Source: Agapetus fuscipes
Lineage: Eukaryota; Arthropoda; Insecta; Trichoptera; Glossosomatidae
Assembly (NCBI GenBank): GCA_951799405.1
Contig: OX637354.1
Span: forward strand, 3,534,001-3,598,000
Direction of reading: 5' to 3'
DNA length: 64,000 nt
Shown: piece after piece, positions 1 through 10,583 of the stretch
Layout: each line of letters begins with the position of its first letter
Position numbering within the stretch: position 1 is the stretch's first letter
Program-made: the position numbers and the translations under genes
Notes under the pieces: model-generated
What the model was told of the DNA's origin: nothing
Seen by the model: only the letters and a program-made list of their open reading frames with translations
Databases searched by the model: none

Positions 1-112
1 CCCTCAGAGTTTTTCCCGTCATGCTTCTCAAATGCTTCATTTCCGCCGTACATACTTTACTCATTTCGCTATCATTCACTGTCCATGTTTCACTTCTATA
101 CATCAAATAATA
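1..112 (-). mobile_element. RTE-A LINE fragment (reverse transcriptase C-terminal part)
   Basis: Read on the minus strand this matches the part of the intact RTE-A ORF near 37690-37790 (region around the YGSEAWT motif), with scattered substitutions. It lies in the CCT5 intron just upstream of the first visible exon. Confidence 0.6.
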
Positions 113-139
113 GTAATGTATCGTAATAATTTATTGCAG

Positions 140-3100
140 TCGCACATAATGGCGGCGTGTCAGATTGCCTCCATGCTGCGCACCTCGCTGGGTCCCCGCG
201 GGCTGGACAAGCTGCTGGTGTCGCCCGATGGTGACGTCACGGTGACCAACGACGGCGCCACCATCCTCAAGCTGATGGACGCCGGGCACGAGATCGCCAA
301 GCTGCTGGCACAGCTGGCGCAGAGCCAGGACGATGAGATAGGAGACGGCACCACGGGCGTCGTAGTGCTGGCAGGTAAATAACAACGACAATCCATTGAA
401 TACGAGTCTTAGGCTTCCACGGCCGGCTGATGATGCTGTAGAAAAAGCAAGAAGAAAACAATGGACCACTGCCAAAGCCTGGAAGAACAATATCAGGCAT
501 ATTGTGGATTTTGTTTAGTATTTACATTGGTCTGAATTTAATATGATAACTAATATGAAAAGAAGAAGAAGACGACTCTGACGTCTAATATCATTTTGTC
601 TAACTAAAAAGTAAAAAGAGGAAGAAGACTTGTTTGACGTCTTATGTCATTTTTTTAGTTGTAAGACTTTCTCTTGTGCTTTGACCATCCAACTGTCAAC
701 ATGTGTTTGCGGCAGTGAGCCAAATTTTTCTTTTTTTGATTTCTGTGAGTTGTAGTCCTCTCCACCTTTGCCCAGGACTCCTCTCTTCCCTACAATCCTT
801 TCTGATTCCGACATCCGAACTAGCTTAGACCATTTGTAGACCATACGTAGAAAAAGGACATGGCAGAGAATACCCCAGGGCAGGAGCAACTGAAGAAGGT
901 TGTGGGACTGTGATTAACTGATGAAAACCAATAGATTATTGGAGAGTTGCTTTCGATCCGCTTCTTTTCTTGGTTTGCAAGGTTTTTTGAATGGTTTTAC
1001 AATAAAATCTGATTAGTGTATCACCGGCGATACAGCCTTGCAAGGGCGTGCATCCCATACAGGCACATGTGTGTAATAAGTAGGCAATATATGGTAAGAA
1101 AACATTTAAGCTTGATATTCAGATTTAAAATTGAAATATTACTTAAGTTTGAACTTAAATGTATCTGCTTGCGGGAATACGTTTAATATAAATCTTAAAT
1201 GGAATATATCTTTGCAATTTAGTTATAGATTTGACTTGAGACCTTGAGAGTGCACATTTTTGCTTTCAAAATATTTCTAAATTGTAGAATTTCATTTCAT
1301 ATTTGTTTTCTTTATGCAGGAGCCCTCCTGGAGCAGGCGTCCCTGCTGCTGGACCGGGGCATCCACCCCACCCGCATCGCCGACGGCTACGAGCAGGCGG
1401 CCCGCGCCGCGCTGGCGCACCTGGACACCATCGCGGAGCCCTTCCCCATCAGCAAGGACAACACGGAGCCCCTGCTGCGCACCGCCATGACCACGCTGGC
1501 CAGCAAGATCATCAACCGCTGCCACAAGCAGATGGCGCAGATAGCCGTGGACGCCGTGCTGGCCGTGGCCGACCTGGACAACAGGGACGTCAACTTTGAG
1601 CTGCTCAAGGTCATCGGCAAGGTGAGAACAACTTTATTGTATATGTCTAATCAAATCTAAGTTGCAAAGATTGGGAATTCACATTATATGCATTTTCACA
1701 AGCAGACATGTAGAAGTTGGCGTTTAAACATGCCGCATGTGGACAATATAAAAATCCAAATCTCAAATGAATACAGGTACACCTTGCAACTTTTGCTGAC
1801 CTTCCCTGAAACAGGGTTGACACTGGCAAAGTGAACCATTTTCTACAGCATGGGTGGTCCCATACCAACCTATAAGTCGAGGAACTTGAAAAATCTTGAC
1901 TTATTTTAAATAAGTCATAGCTATTCACATTGCCATTGTCACTCCTATTTCAGGGAAGGTTGGCAAAAGTTACAGGGTTTCAGTTTATTTGATGTTTGGT
2001 TTTTAATTTGTAAGTACACAGCGACATTTGTATTTGTTTTTGGGCATGCATTTAATATTAATCTTAAATGTTAATATATCTTTGCTACTTACACTATAGA
2101 TTCTATAAAAGTAAGTTTTCTGTACCTGAGTTTCATATGTGTGCAAAAAACTATGATGGCGGATAACAAGCTAAATATTTCAAAATGTCATTTTATTTTT
2201 ATTTATTAAGCAAACAAACAATTGTACATGTATTATGTATGAATACAAACATAATTATGACAATTAGCAAGGCAGCAAAGAAATATATTTATTGTTTGTT
2301 GGTTGTCAGGTGGGTGGCAAGCTGGAGGACTCCATGCTGGTGCACGGCGTGGTCATAGACAAGACCATGAGCCACCCGCAGATGCCCAAGGTGCTGAAGG
2401 ACGCGCGCATCGCCATCCTCACCTGCCCGTTTGAGCCGCCCAAGCCCAAGACCAAGCATAAGCTGACGGTGGGCTCCGCGCAGGACTACAGGAACCTGCG
2501 CCAGTACGAGCAGGACAAGTTCAAGGAGATGGTGCAGCAGGTCAAGGTGGGGGCACACTCATACATAAACCTCGCATGCAGCGCCTGTTGCAAAGGAAAG
2601 CAGGAAAGTGCAATGTATACGTGATTTAGTGTAGGTACTCTAAAATGAGTCAAAAAGAATAATTTCATAGAATGTTAGACCTAAAAGACCTTTGTGTAGT
2701 TTTGCAATTGGTATACTTTTTTTTAATCAATTGAGAGGGGAAAACCTTCAAAAGGTTCCTGCCATTGTTTCCGCCGGCAGGGTATGTGAGATTTTTACTC
2801 ACTATAAACCCCCCTCGCCATCTTGCCACACCCTGGAACTGCCGTCAAGCATGACTTCAGAGTGTGGTGTGTCTTTACATGCACAGCATGTCTGCACATT
2901 TCAGTTGTGTCAATTGGCAAAACTACACTATCTACATTTTCTACATTTGGCGGGTTGTGTTCATATTTCGCCTCATGCGCAACAATAGGTATACTGGAGC
3001 TTGGTCAGGTGTTGATTAAAGACCAATTTTATGTAGCCTTCGTAAGAGCATAACCTGAGAAACAGTTGTCTGTCACTTGAGGGTGTTTTTTGATAATCTG

Positions 3101-6100
3101 CAACCATCATCCATCAGAGTTGTTCCTATTTATTTTTTTAAGGCAAAATTCAGTTATCTACAAACTATGAAATTATATTTATGTTTAATTGACAGTTCGC
3201 TCCCCCAGTTCTTGTTTGCGGTATAGACCAATTTTGTAAAATATGACTTTTTAATGCAGCTGTCTTAAGAATCAAATTCTACACAATCTGAGCTACGAAA
3301 AAACATAAAATTTGATAATGTGAGAGTTGTTTTAAATCAATTTCAAGTTTTCATGAGACACATTGGTCCAGTACACATACAAACATTGCTCATGTAAAAT
3401 TAGCTTAATGGTCTATACGGCAAACAAGAACTAAGGCAGCGAGTTATTTAAAACTAAAAAAAATGCATGGAAGTTGATGAAATGCAGGCATAGCTAATAA
3501 ATCAACTCTTATATTTTGTTCCTTTATTTTATTACTATTTAAACCTTAACATTTTTGTATTCCAGGATGCCGGAGCTACTCTGGCCCTGTGTCAGTGGGG
3601 CTTTGACGACGAGGCCAACCACCTGCTGCTCTCCGAGGGTCTGCCGGCCGTGCGCTGGGTGGGCGGCCCCGAGGTGGAGCTGGTGGCTATAGCTACAGGC
3701 GGCCGCATCGTGCCGCGCTTCCAGGAGCTCTCCGCTGCCAAGCTGGGCTCGGCCGGCACCGTGAGGGAGCTGACCTTCGGCACCACCAGCGACCAGATGC
3801 TGGTCATCGAGGACTGCAAGAACAGTCGCGCCGTCACCATCCTGGTCAGGGGGGGAACCAAAATGGCCGTCGAGGAGGCCAAGAGGTCCATACACGACGC
3901 CCTCTGTGTGGTCAGGACTCTGGTTCAGGTAATATTGATCACAATCTCATTCAAGGATGCTCAAAAATGTATCATTTCAGGGATAAGAGAGATAGAAAAT
4001 CTAATCTAAGCTGCAAGGATATATAACATTTAAGATTTATATTAAATGCATTCCCACAAGCAGACATGTATAATTTCGCGCTAACACATGCCGCATGTGG
4101 ACCTACATTATAAAAACCCATCTCAAATGAACATAAGCCCTGCAACTCTTGCCGTCCTTCCTTGAGACAGGGGTGACATTGGCAAAGTGAACCATTTTTT
4201 CACAGTATGGGTGGTCAGCTGCATACCAACCTATCAGTCAAGGAACACACACAGAACAGAAACACACTAAGTATGTAGACAAGAAATACTCTGGAAGAGT
4301 AATATTATAAATTATAGTTAGTAACTGTTATGTTAGTTATATATGTTAGTAACTCTAATTAAATTAGGTTATGGATTATATATATATTTTTGTATTTTGC
4401 CTGGCAAGAAACAGGTATTAACATTAACAATTAATAATTCATTATTTTTAATTAATAACTATCCAATGACATCTCGCTCCCCCAGTTCTTGTTGACCGTA
4501 TACGCCAATCTTGTCAAATATGACTTTTTCATGCAGTTGTCTTACGAATCAAATTCTACACAATCTGAGCTAAGAAAAACTGTAATCAAATTCTACACAA
4601 TCTGAGCTAAGAAAAACTGTAAAACTCGATAATGTGAGAGTTGTTTTAAATATTTTTGAAATCAATTTCCTGTTTTCATAAGACACATTGGTCCAGTACA
4701 CATGCAAACATTGCTATGTCAAATTTTCTCAATGGCGTTTACGGTAAACAAGAACTAAGGCAGCGATCTGTTGATCCAGGGTCAAAGTTGTTTCGATAAG
4801 ACATGATGCAGGCGGGGTTCGAACCGGTGTTAGCGTGAAAAATGCAAATTCAAATGCCAACGCCTTATCCCCTTCACCTTCCCAGCGATAGCTTGGTTTG
4901 GAAAGAGGACAAACAAAACATGACATGTGTTGACTATTAAAATAATGTAACACAAGCACCGCACACCACCAGGTAGCACTGCAATTCTCTCCCTTAGTTT
5001 TTTGTGCGGACTCCATACTCCTGTAGATGACAGGTGAGTTTGTAGAGAAAACGTCATGTGCAAATACTGAAGCAGGGGTGTCATTGGCAAAGTGAACCTA
5101 GTTTTTACGTCTTAGATGGTCAACCTCATACCGACCTATTAGCCAAGTAACGGTTTAAGTTTGTTTATTTTTTGCAGTGAAAATATCTTGCATTATTTTC
5201 CTTTCAAGCTTTCTGTTTTCCTTCGAAAAAGGTAAAGCAAAAATTTGGAGTACTTATTTTGTTAAATAGATTTGATGAATAAGTGAACAATGATGATTTC
5301 CAATGGTTTCGCAATTATCATCTGATTTATATTGCTGATACAACCTTGGCAGACTGAGCGCTCACTTCCACACTTCTAAAATTATGATTGAACACTCTTT
5401 TCCTAATGATTCTTTCATGATTATATTTATGTTATTGTGGACTTGTAGGATTCCCGTGTGGTGTTTGGTGGAGGAGCCGCTGAGGTGTCCTGCTCGCTGG
5501 CGGTGGCCGCCCTCGCTGATTCCCAGCGAGGCCTGCAGCAGCACGCCTTCCGGGCCTTCAGCGACGCGCTGGAGAGCATCCCGTTGGCCCTGGCGGAGAA
5601 CAGCGGCCTGGCGCCCATAGACGCCCTGTCTGACCTCAAGATCAGGCAGATAGCCGACAACAACTCAGCGCTGGGGGTGGATTGCATGAACAACGGTAAA
5701 ATACTCAAAAACATGTAGTCATTGCTTTGTTAAGGTACAAAAGAATGTGATGAGATGGTTTGGGCATGTGGAAAGAATGAATGATGATAGACTGACAAAG
5801 TATGTATACAAAGAAAGTGTGAAAGGAAAAAGAGGGAAGGGACGACCGAGAAAAGTGTGGAGTGATCAGATTGAGGAGATTGTGAAAGAATGGGATATAC
5901 AATGAGCGTAAAAAAAGAAAATGCATGAAAAAGGTGATGGATATGAATGAATTGAAAGAGGTATGTAAGGATAGGAAAAAATGGAGGCAGCTCTGCAGAG
6001 GCTCTGGCCACCCCTAGCGGAATGGCGACAGAGTTACAGTTACAGTACAGACAGACAGAGTTACATTGAAACTTTGAGAAGAAAGGAAAACACCATCATT

Positions 6101-7552
6101 ATCCGCTATTGACTTCAGTTTAACTTTGACTATTATTTCTACCCAAGTTTTTTTTTACAAGATAATCAACGATTCACAGATTGGTGAAATTGTGAAAGAA
6201 TCGTATATACAAAGTAAGAGAAGGAAATGTATGAAAAAGGTGATGGATATGAATGAATGAAGAGGCATGCAAGGATAGGAAAAAATGGTGGCAAATCTGC
6301 AGAAGCTCTGGTCACCCCTAGTGGAATGGTGACTGTTACAGTTGCACAGCATCTGCTTCTTATCTATCTGCTACCACAGGGGTCGGCTCTTTAGTTCCAT
6401 ACCCAAATACTAAAATTTATCAAAAAAACACTTCTGATCGGAAAATACAAAATTTGTTCTGAATCGATTAACGAGAATTAGACACAGCCGACCTCTGTGC
6501 TAACAGATTGGTATAAAGTAGTATCTATTTTTGTATCATAAATGTTGTTTTTTAATATAAAATAATGAAGAATTATGAATTGAAGTCATCCAATGAATGC
6601 GCACTACAAAGGAGCTCCTGCCAACCATTCAGCAGAGAAAGCTTATGTCTATATCTATAATCTAAGTTGCAAGGATATATTCATTTAAAGCTCTCAGATG
6701 TATGCCCACAAACCAACAAGTGTAGTTCGCGCTTACAAATGCTGAATGTGTACTTACAAATAAAATCCAAACCTCAAATGAACATAAGCCCCACAACTTT
6801 TGCCGACCTTCCCTGAAACAGGGGTGACATTGGCAAAGTGAACCATTTTTTACAGTATGGGTGGTCAGCCTCATACCAACCTATAAGTCAAGGAATAAAT
6901 GTACTTTTACATTTTGAGAAATGAGAAGTACCGTCTCCTTCATCTTATCATACAGGGTTAGATTGAGGGGAAAAGATCTCAGGGAGGCCGAAGGATGTCG
7001 TGGCTGAAAAACCTGCGACAGTGGTTTGGCAGAAGCACCAAGTCCCTGTTTCGAGTCGCAGCATCTAAAGTCAAAATAGCCATGATGATTGCCGATCTTC
7101 GATAGAAGTGGCACAAAAAGAAGAAGAAGAATGAATTGACGAAAGCTTAAAATGTAGATTTCATAGCAGAGTTGCCATGGTCTCTAGGAGCTGGAGCGTT
7201 TTGCCCATGTCTGTGACGGGCTTCTTCAGCGTGCTTTTTAAAGAAAATGTTGTGAGATTTCATGCTACTTCCACACTTGACTTACAGGACCATGATTAAA
7301 ATACACATTGAAAAATATGTTTACTGCTGTCAAATTATTGCAATAAAAAAATGCTGATTATTTGTTTTCGCATAATTGCCTAACGTTGCATCGTTATCTC
7401 TTTCAGGTTCCAATGATATGAAGGCCATGCATGTGGTTGAATCTCTGAACAGCAAGAAGCAGCAGATTGCGCTCGCCACACAGCTCGTCAAGATGATTCT
7501 CAAGATAGACGACGTGCGCTCGCCTAACGAGGGAGGCGGCCCCGGATACTGA
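140..7552 (+). CDS. CCT5: T-complex protein 1 subunit epsilon (CCT5), 5' end outside window
   Basis: Epsilon subunit of the eight-subunit cytosolic chaperonin TRiC/CCT, which folds actin, tubulin and other proteins using ATP. Six coding exons join in frame: 140-374, 1320-1621, 2310-2546, 3566-3928, 5449-5695 and 7407-7552, all with AG/GT borders, giving 509 visible residues ending in TGA at 7550-7552. The translation follows the CCT5 family throughout. The group II chaperonin ATP motif GDGTTG is encoded at 341-358, the family-typical [10 protein letters not shown] follows in the second exon, and GGGAAEV lies in the fifth. The first visible residue aligns near residue 36 of the roughly 541-aa family protein, so one or more short 5' exons lie to the left. 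Exons are GC-rich with strong GC at third codon positions, unlike the AT-rich introns, which are filled with LINE tails, SINEs and MITEs. The frame looks intact. Confidence 0.95.
1021..1232 (+). repeat. Decayed repeat: MITE-D end joined to an RTE-A tail remnant
   Basis: Positions 1043-1100 resemble one end of the repeat at 63615-63833 (motif GCGTGCATCCCATACAGG). Positions 1150-1232 resemble the last part of the RTE-A 3' tail, ending in a TTTGCAATTTAG-like run. Confidence 0.4.
1648..1891 (-). repeat. RTE-A 3' tail copy
   Basis: About 245 bp homologous to the 3' end of the RTE-A LINE (36978-37223), in the same minus orientation, with an AATCTAAG-type tail at its left edge. It starts 26 bp after the donor site of the second visible CCT5 exon. 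Confidence 0.75.
1925..2105 (+). repeat. RTE-A 3' tail, partial, plus orientation
   Basis: Matches the second half of the RTE-A 3' end (GTTTCAGGGAAGGT through TATATCTTTGC), in opposite orientation to the neighbouring copy at 1648-1891. Confidence 0.6.
2632..3190. other. Intron sequence with nothing recognised
   Basis: CCT5 intron. I see no gene or recognisable mobile element before the MITE at 3198. Confidence 0.5.
3198..3441. mobile_element. MITE-E, 244 bp, 4-bp target duplication
   Basis: Ends are inverted repeats (left CGCTCCCCCAGTTCTTGTTT; right the near-complement ending AAGAACTAAGGCAGCG). It is flanked on both sides by AGTT (3194-3197 and 3442-3445). A second copy at 4475-4765 has its own duplication ATCT. 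A 4-bp duplication with CGCT termini does not let me name the superfamily. Confidence 0.75.
4004..4245 (-). repeat. RTE-A 3' tail copy
   Basis: Full-length tail copy with ATCTAATCTAAGCTGCAAGG at its 3' end and the conserved CAACCTATCAGTCAAGGAA at the other end. Confidence 0.75.
4385..4905 (-). mobile_element. SINE C (tRNA-derived), interrupted by MITE-E
   Basis: On the minus strand a tRNA Ser/Leu-like head (B-box GGTTCGAACCCC near 4815-4826) is followed by TTTGACCCTGGATCAACAGATGTCATTGG and an AT-rich body ending near the GCCAGGCAAAATAC motif. Related copies are at 14487-14715 and 16588-16705. MITE-E is inserted in the GACATCTGTTG site, duplicating ATCT. Confidence 0.6.
4475..4765. mobile_element. 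MITE-E, 291 bp, nested in SINE C
   Basis: Same termini as 3198-3441, flanked by ATCT at 4471-4474 and 4766-4769. It is longer than the first copy partly because of an internal tandem duplication of about 37 bp at 4552-4624. Confidence 0.75.
5070..5153 (-). repeat. RTE-A 3' tail fragment
   Basis: Matches the upstream edge of the tail (GGGGTGTCATTGGCAAAGTG to CATACCGACCTATTAG). Confidence 0.55.
5735..6058 (+). mobile_element. RTE-B LINE, 5'-truncated 3' end
   Basis: Translates with frameshifts to an RTE reverse transcriptase C-terminus ([18 protein letters not shown], then [14 protein letters not shown], ending GSGHP and stop). The stop is followed by a short GTTACAGTTACAG microsatellite tail. 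Related copies: 6175, 13917, 50745 and 59832. It lies in the last CCT5 intron. Confidence 0.75.
6175..6345 (+). mobile_element. RTE-B LINE 3' fragment
   Basis: Second, shorter and more diverged copy of the same 3' end, again followed by GTTACAGTTG. Confidence 0.6.
6655..6897 (-). repeat. RTE-A 3' tail copy
   Basis: Nearly identical to the tail of the full-length element at 36978-37223, so it looks like a recent insertion. Its 3' end carries an ATAATCTAAG run. Confidence 0.8.
6898..7125 (+). mobile_element. LINE reverse transcriptase C-terminal fragment (family C)
   Basis: The plus strand encodes a decayed C-terminus ([19 protein letters not shown]) followed by a GAAGAAGAAG tail. Related copies are at 21815-22080 (+) and 27600-27775 (-). 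Confidence 0.6.
7175..7245 (-). repeat. Fragment of hammerhead-like repeat family 1
   Basis: The minus strand reads CTGAAGAAGCCC, loop, GGGC, then AAAAC where other copies have GAAAC, followed by the shared GCTCCAGCTCC. Better preserved copies are at 22560-22670 and 27776-27885. Confidence 0.5.
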
Positions 7553-8155
7553 ACACCCAATCACATCCGCACAGACTATAACTAACACCGTGTGAGACTC
7601 CATTGCTAGGAGCCTTCTAGTATTAATGCCAGACCAGTTCCTGATGAAGCAGTAGACTGTCTACTGGATGCGTGCGGCGCTTGTCTTGTATTATTTTAAT
7701 TGTTAACAAATTAATCCATCATTTTTATCCACACCACAACACACACATGTTCGCGTCACATTAACATTTAAGGACCAGGGGTGGAAGTCTTGACGACCAT
7801 CGTTAGATCTTACTGTATCTATTTGAACATAAGACCAAATAATACATGGCGATTCATTTTATATGGAACAACGCTGTTCAAGCACCACCATGTTTTATTG
7901 CGTCCTATCTTCAAATAGGTGCGGTAAGATCTACCGATGGCCGATGAGACTTCCACCCCAGAGAGGAAAAACTGTCTTAACAAAATCAGAAACAAAAATG
8001 TTTGTGATTCAAGTTACTGTCAACAACGGTACTTTTTAAACATTGTCTTGATTTCTGGATAACAAAACTTGCTTTCTCTGTTTTTCCTCTATAGTCTTCA
8101 CTTTAGGTTTAATTTTTGCCATTTGAACACAATTTTTGTACCAATACGAAATTAT

Positions 8156-8161
8156 AATAAA
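8156..8161 (+). terminator. Candidate CCT5 polyadenylation signal
   Basis: AATAAA about 600 bp after the CCT5 stop, followed by a T/GT-rich stretch. Confidence 0.5.
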
Positions 8162-8199
8162 CAAATATGGCTTTTATTTAAACTATATGCTGTGTTTTA

Positions 8200-8715
8200 T
8201 TTCTCAGTGTCCTCTAGTTTTGTAAGTATTATCACAAGAGTGAGCTGCAGCCTGCACATGGCTTCTTACTTTTCTGGCCTGGGAATCAAAATTGTAGACT
8301 TGTGCAGTAAAGGAAGTGGCGATTTCTTTCGCCAGAATAAGTTGAACACAATCCGTGTTTAAGAATGTGAAAAGAGTAGAAGTATGAATGTTTTCGCCTA
8401 TTCAACAGCCTGCTAACATTTTGTACGTGTTTCAGGACACAGCCTTGTTTCTGCTGTCAAGGGGAAATGAACTCTTAACAATCAAAAATGACCCGTAGTA
8501 AACAAAAATGGATCCCCGATAAATCAGGGGATTTTTCTCTTTCATAGCATTGTGAAACATATGCAGTGAGGTGCACTTTGGGGTCTTTTCAAACTCCCTC
8601 CATAATATTGCTTGCCAAGTGGCTCACATTTTGCACCTAATAAGAGAATGACACAATTATCATGTTCAAAAGTGTGAATACAACATGGTTGCCGGCCTCA
8701 TAAATTTGTATGAGG
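8200..8715. other. Intergenic sequence with nothing recognised
   Basis: No coding pattern or repeat family could be identified between the CCT5 3' end and the LINE fragment. Confidence 0.5.
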
Positions 8716-9760
8716 TCAGTCCAGCGAATGGATGAATGGAGGGACCACAGGATCCAGGTTGAAGAACCTGAGGCAGTTTTGAGACCCTCAAAAAACAAAT
8801 GATATGGTTAACCACTGCTAGACGAGCGCACCTAATAGATCCCTCTCCAGTGAAAATATTTAGAGCAGGATGAAATCCAGCAATGTGAAATTACTAGGAG
8901 TTCACCTCGACAGCTTCCTATGTCTGGACAAATAAATTAGCAGCACTGTCAGCTCGGGCTTCTATGGTCTCGAGACAGCTGAAGCTAGTGAAGAACTGCC
9001 TACTACCGGATGCCATGAAAGCTCTGGTAAACACCTTTGTGATATTAAGTGTACTACTACTCCTTGACTGATAGGTTGGTACGAGGCTGACCACCCGTGC
9101 TGTAAAAATCGGTTCACTTTTGCCAATGCCACCCCGGTTCAGGGAACGGCGGCAGGAGTTGCAAGGTTTATGTCCATGTGAGGTTTTCTTTATTTGTATG
9201 TACACATGCAGAATGTGTAGGTGCGAACCTACATGTGCCTGTCTGTGGGCATGCATTTCATATGAGCCTTAAATGCTTACATATCCTTGCAGCTTAGATT
9301 ATAGACTACCATGCCATATACGCGGCTCACTCGAAATGACAACTCAACAGACTGCAATCAGTCATGAATTCCAGTGCTCGTCTCATCTATGCTCAGAGCG
9401 AGTACTGCCTCATAACAAGCTCCACCGATAAGATTAAATTTAAGCTGGGTCTCTCTGTACATAAGGCACCGCATGGTGTGGCGCCGGAGCACCTGCAGGA
9501 ATTGATAATCTCGAAGAGTCTGAGCGTTAGGGAGTACATCTGTCGACAGTGCACTAACCACTCTTAGTGTAGCAGTGTTCGGATACCACCCTGTCATCAT
9601 TGCAGGACCGTCCACTTGGAATCAGCTGCCCCCAGAAGTGCGCGCCAAGGAAGACATTGAGAGGTTCAAGAGGGCAATGTAGACCCACTTCTTCACCGCC
9701 GCGTCAAAATTAAAAGTGCCCTAGCAGTGACAGTAGTCATGAACGGGTGCTCTATAAATT
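8716..9760 (+). mobile_element. L2-like LINE remnant, interrupted
   Basis: Two halves of one decayed reverse transcriptase C-terminus: 8870-9061 (LLGVHLDSFLCLDK-like) and 9306-9760 (LNRLQSVMNSSARLIYAQ, then AGPSTWNQLPPEVR). They are separated by an RTE-A tail insertion. The pattern fits the L2/CR1 group. Confidence 0.6.
9062..9305 (+). repeat. RTE-A 3' tail inserted in an L2 fragment
   Basis: Starts CCTTGACTGATAGGTTGG and ends GCAGCTTAGATTATAGA. Nearly identical to the copy at 20897-21158. Confidence 0.75.
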
Positions 9761-9943
9761 ATCATGCTATTCGTTATCATGATCGTCGTCTTTCACCCCT
9801 GAACAACACATGAACTTGGCATTTTTAAGAAAGCACTCAAACAGCACCTTTTTAAAATATCTCATTCATGATGAATAGCCGAGAAAGGCTATTCCAGCTG
9901 AAAAATTAATTTGACAGTCACAGGTAGTAATAAACATAATGAA

Positions 9944-10374
9944 TAGGGATGGGCCAAAGTTCGTTTCACATTCGGTTTAACCGAATTTCGGCAGCTCGAA
10001 CTGAATTTCGGAATCCGGTTCAAATGCCGAACGTTCGGTGTAAGAAAAAGTAAAACAAAATACCTGCTTGCACCATTTTGACTGTTACAATTGGATATCA
10101 TAGTCTCTTTTATAAAAGCATAATAAAAATTAGGTCTTTATGTACTACTTACTTTACTCAATCATGGTCATTTCTTTTAGTAGGAACAAGTGAAAATTAA
10201 CTTACAATTTGATAAAAATTAAATCTTCTACTCCGCTTTTGTATCAGATAGAAACAAAAATTAAATAAATTTCGTTTTTTTCTAACAAATAACAGTAACT
10301 AGAAACCATAATGCGTAACTTTTTTATCGAACCGAAGTTCGTATTCGGTTCAAATCACATTCGACCCATCCCTA
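9944..10374. mobile_element. Non-autonomous hAT element, 431 bp
   Basis: Termini TAGGGATGGG and CCCATCCCTA are perfect inverted repeats, flanked by an exact 8-bp duplication ATAATGAA (9936-9943 and 10375-10382), the hAT signature. The interior holds several short TTCGGTT/ACCGAA repeats and no transposase. Confidence 0.9.
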
Positions 10375-10423
10375 ATAATGAAAAATAAAATAAAAGTCAC
10401 AGAGTTGAAGTTTTCCATTTTTT

Positions 10424-10429
10424 TTTATT
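10424..10429 (-). terminator. RpL23 polyadenylation signal
   Basis: AATAAA on the minus strand, about 155 bp beyond the RpL23 stop codon. Confidence 0.6.
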
Positions 10430-10583
10430 GTTTTATCAGAAAATACTTCCAGCCGCTTAATAGTATGTCGTGTAACCTCTTAAAATTAATCTGTGACAAG
10501 ATCCTCGTGTGTTCTGCAGGCCTGGGCGCTTGTCGTGGGTCTGCGAGGGCCGTCTAGTTGGTGAGAGAGGAGTGAGGTTATGT

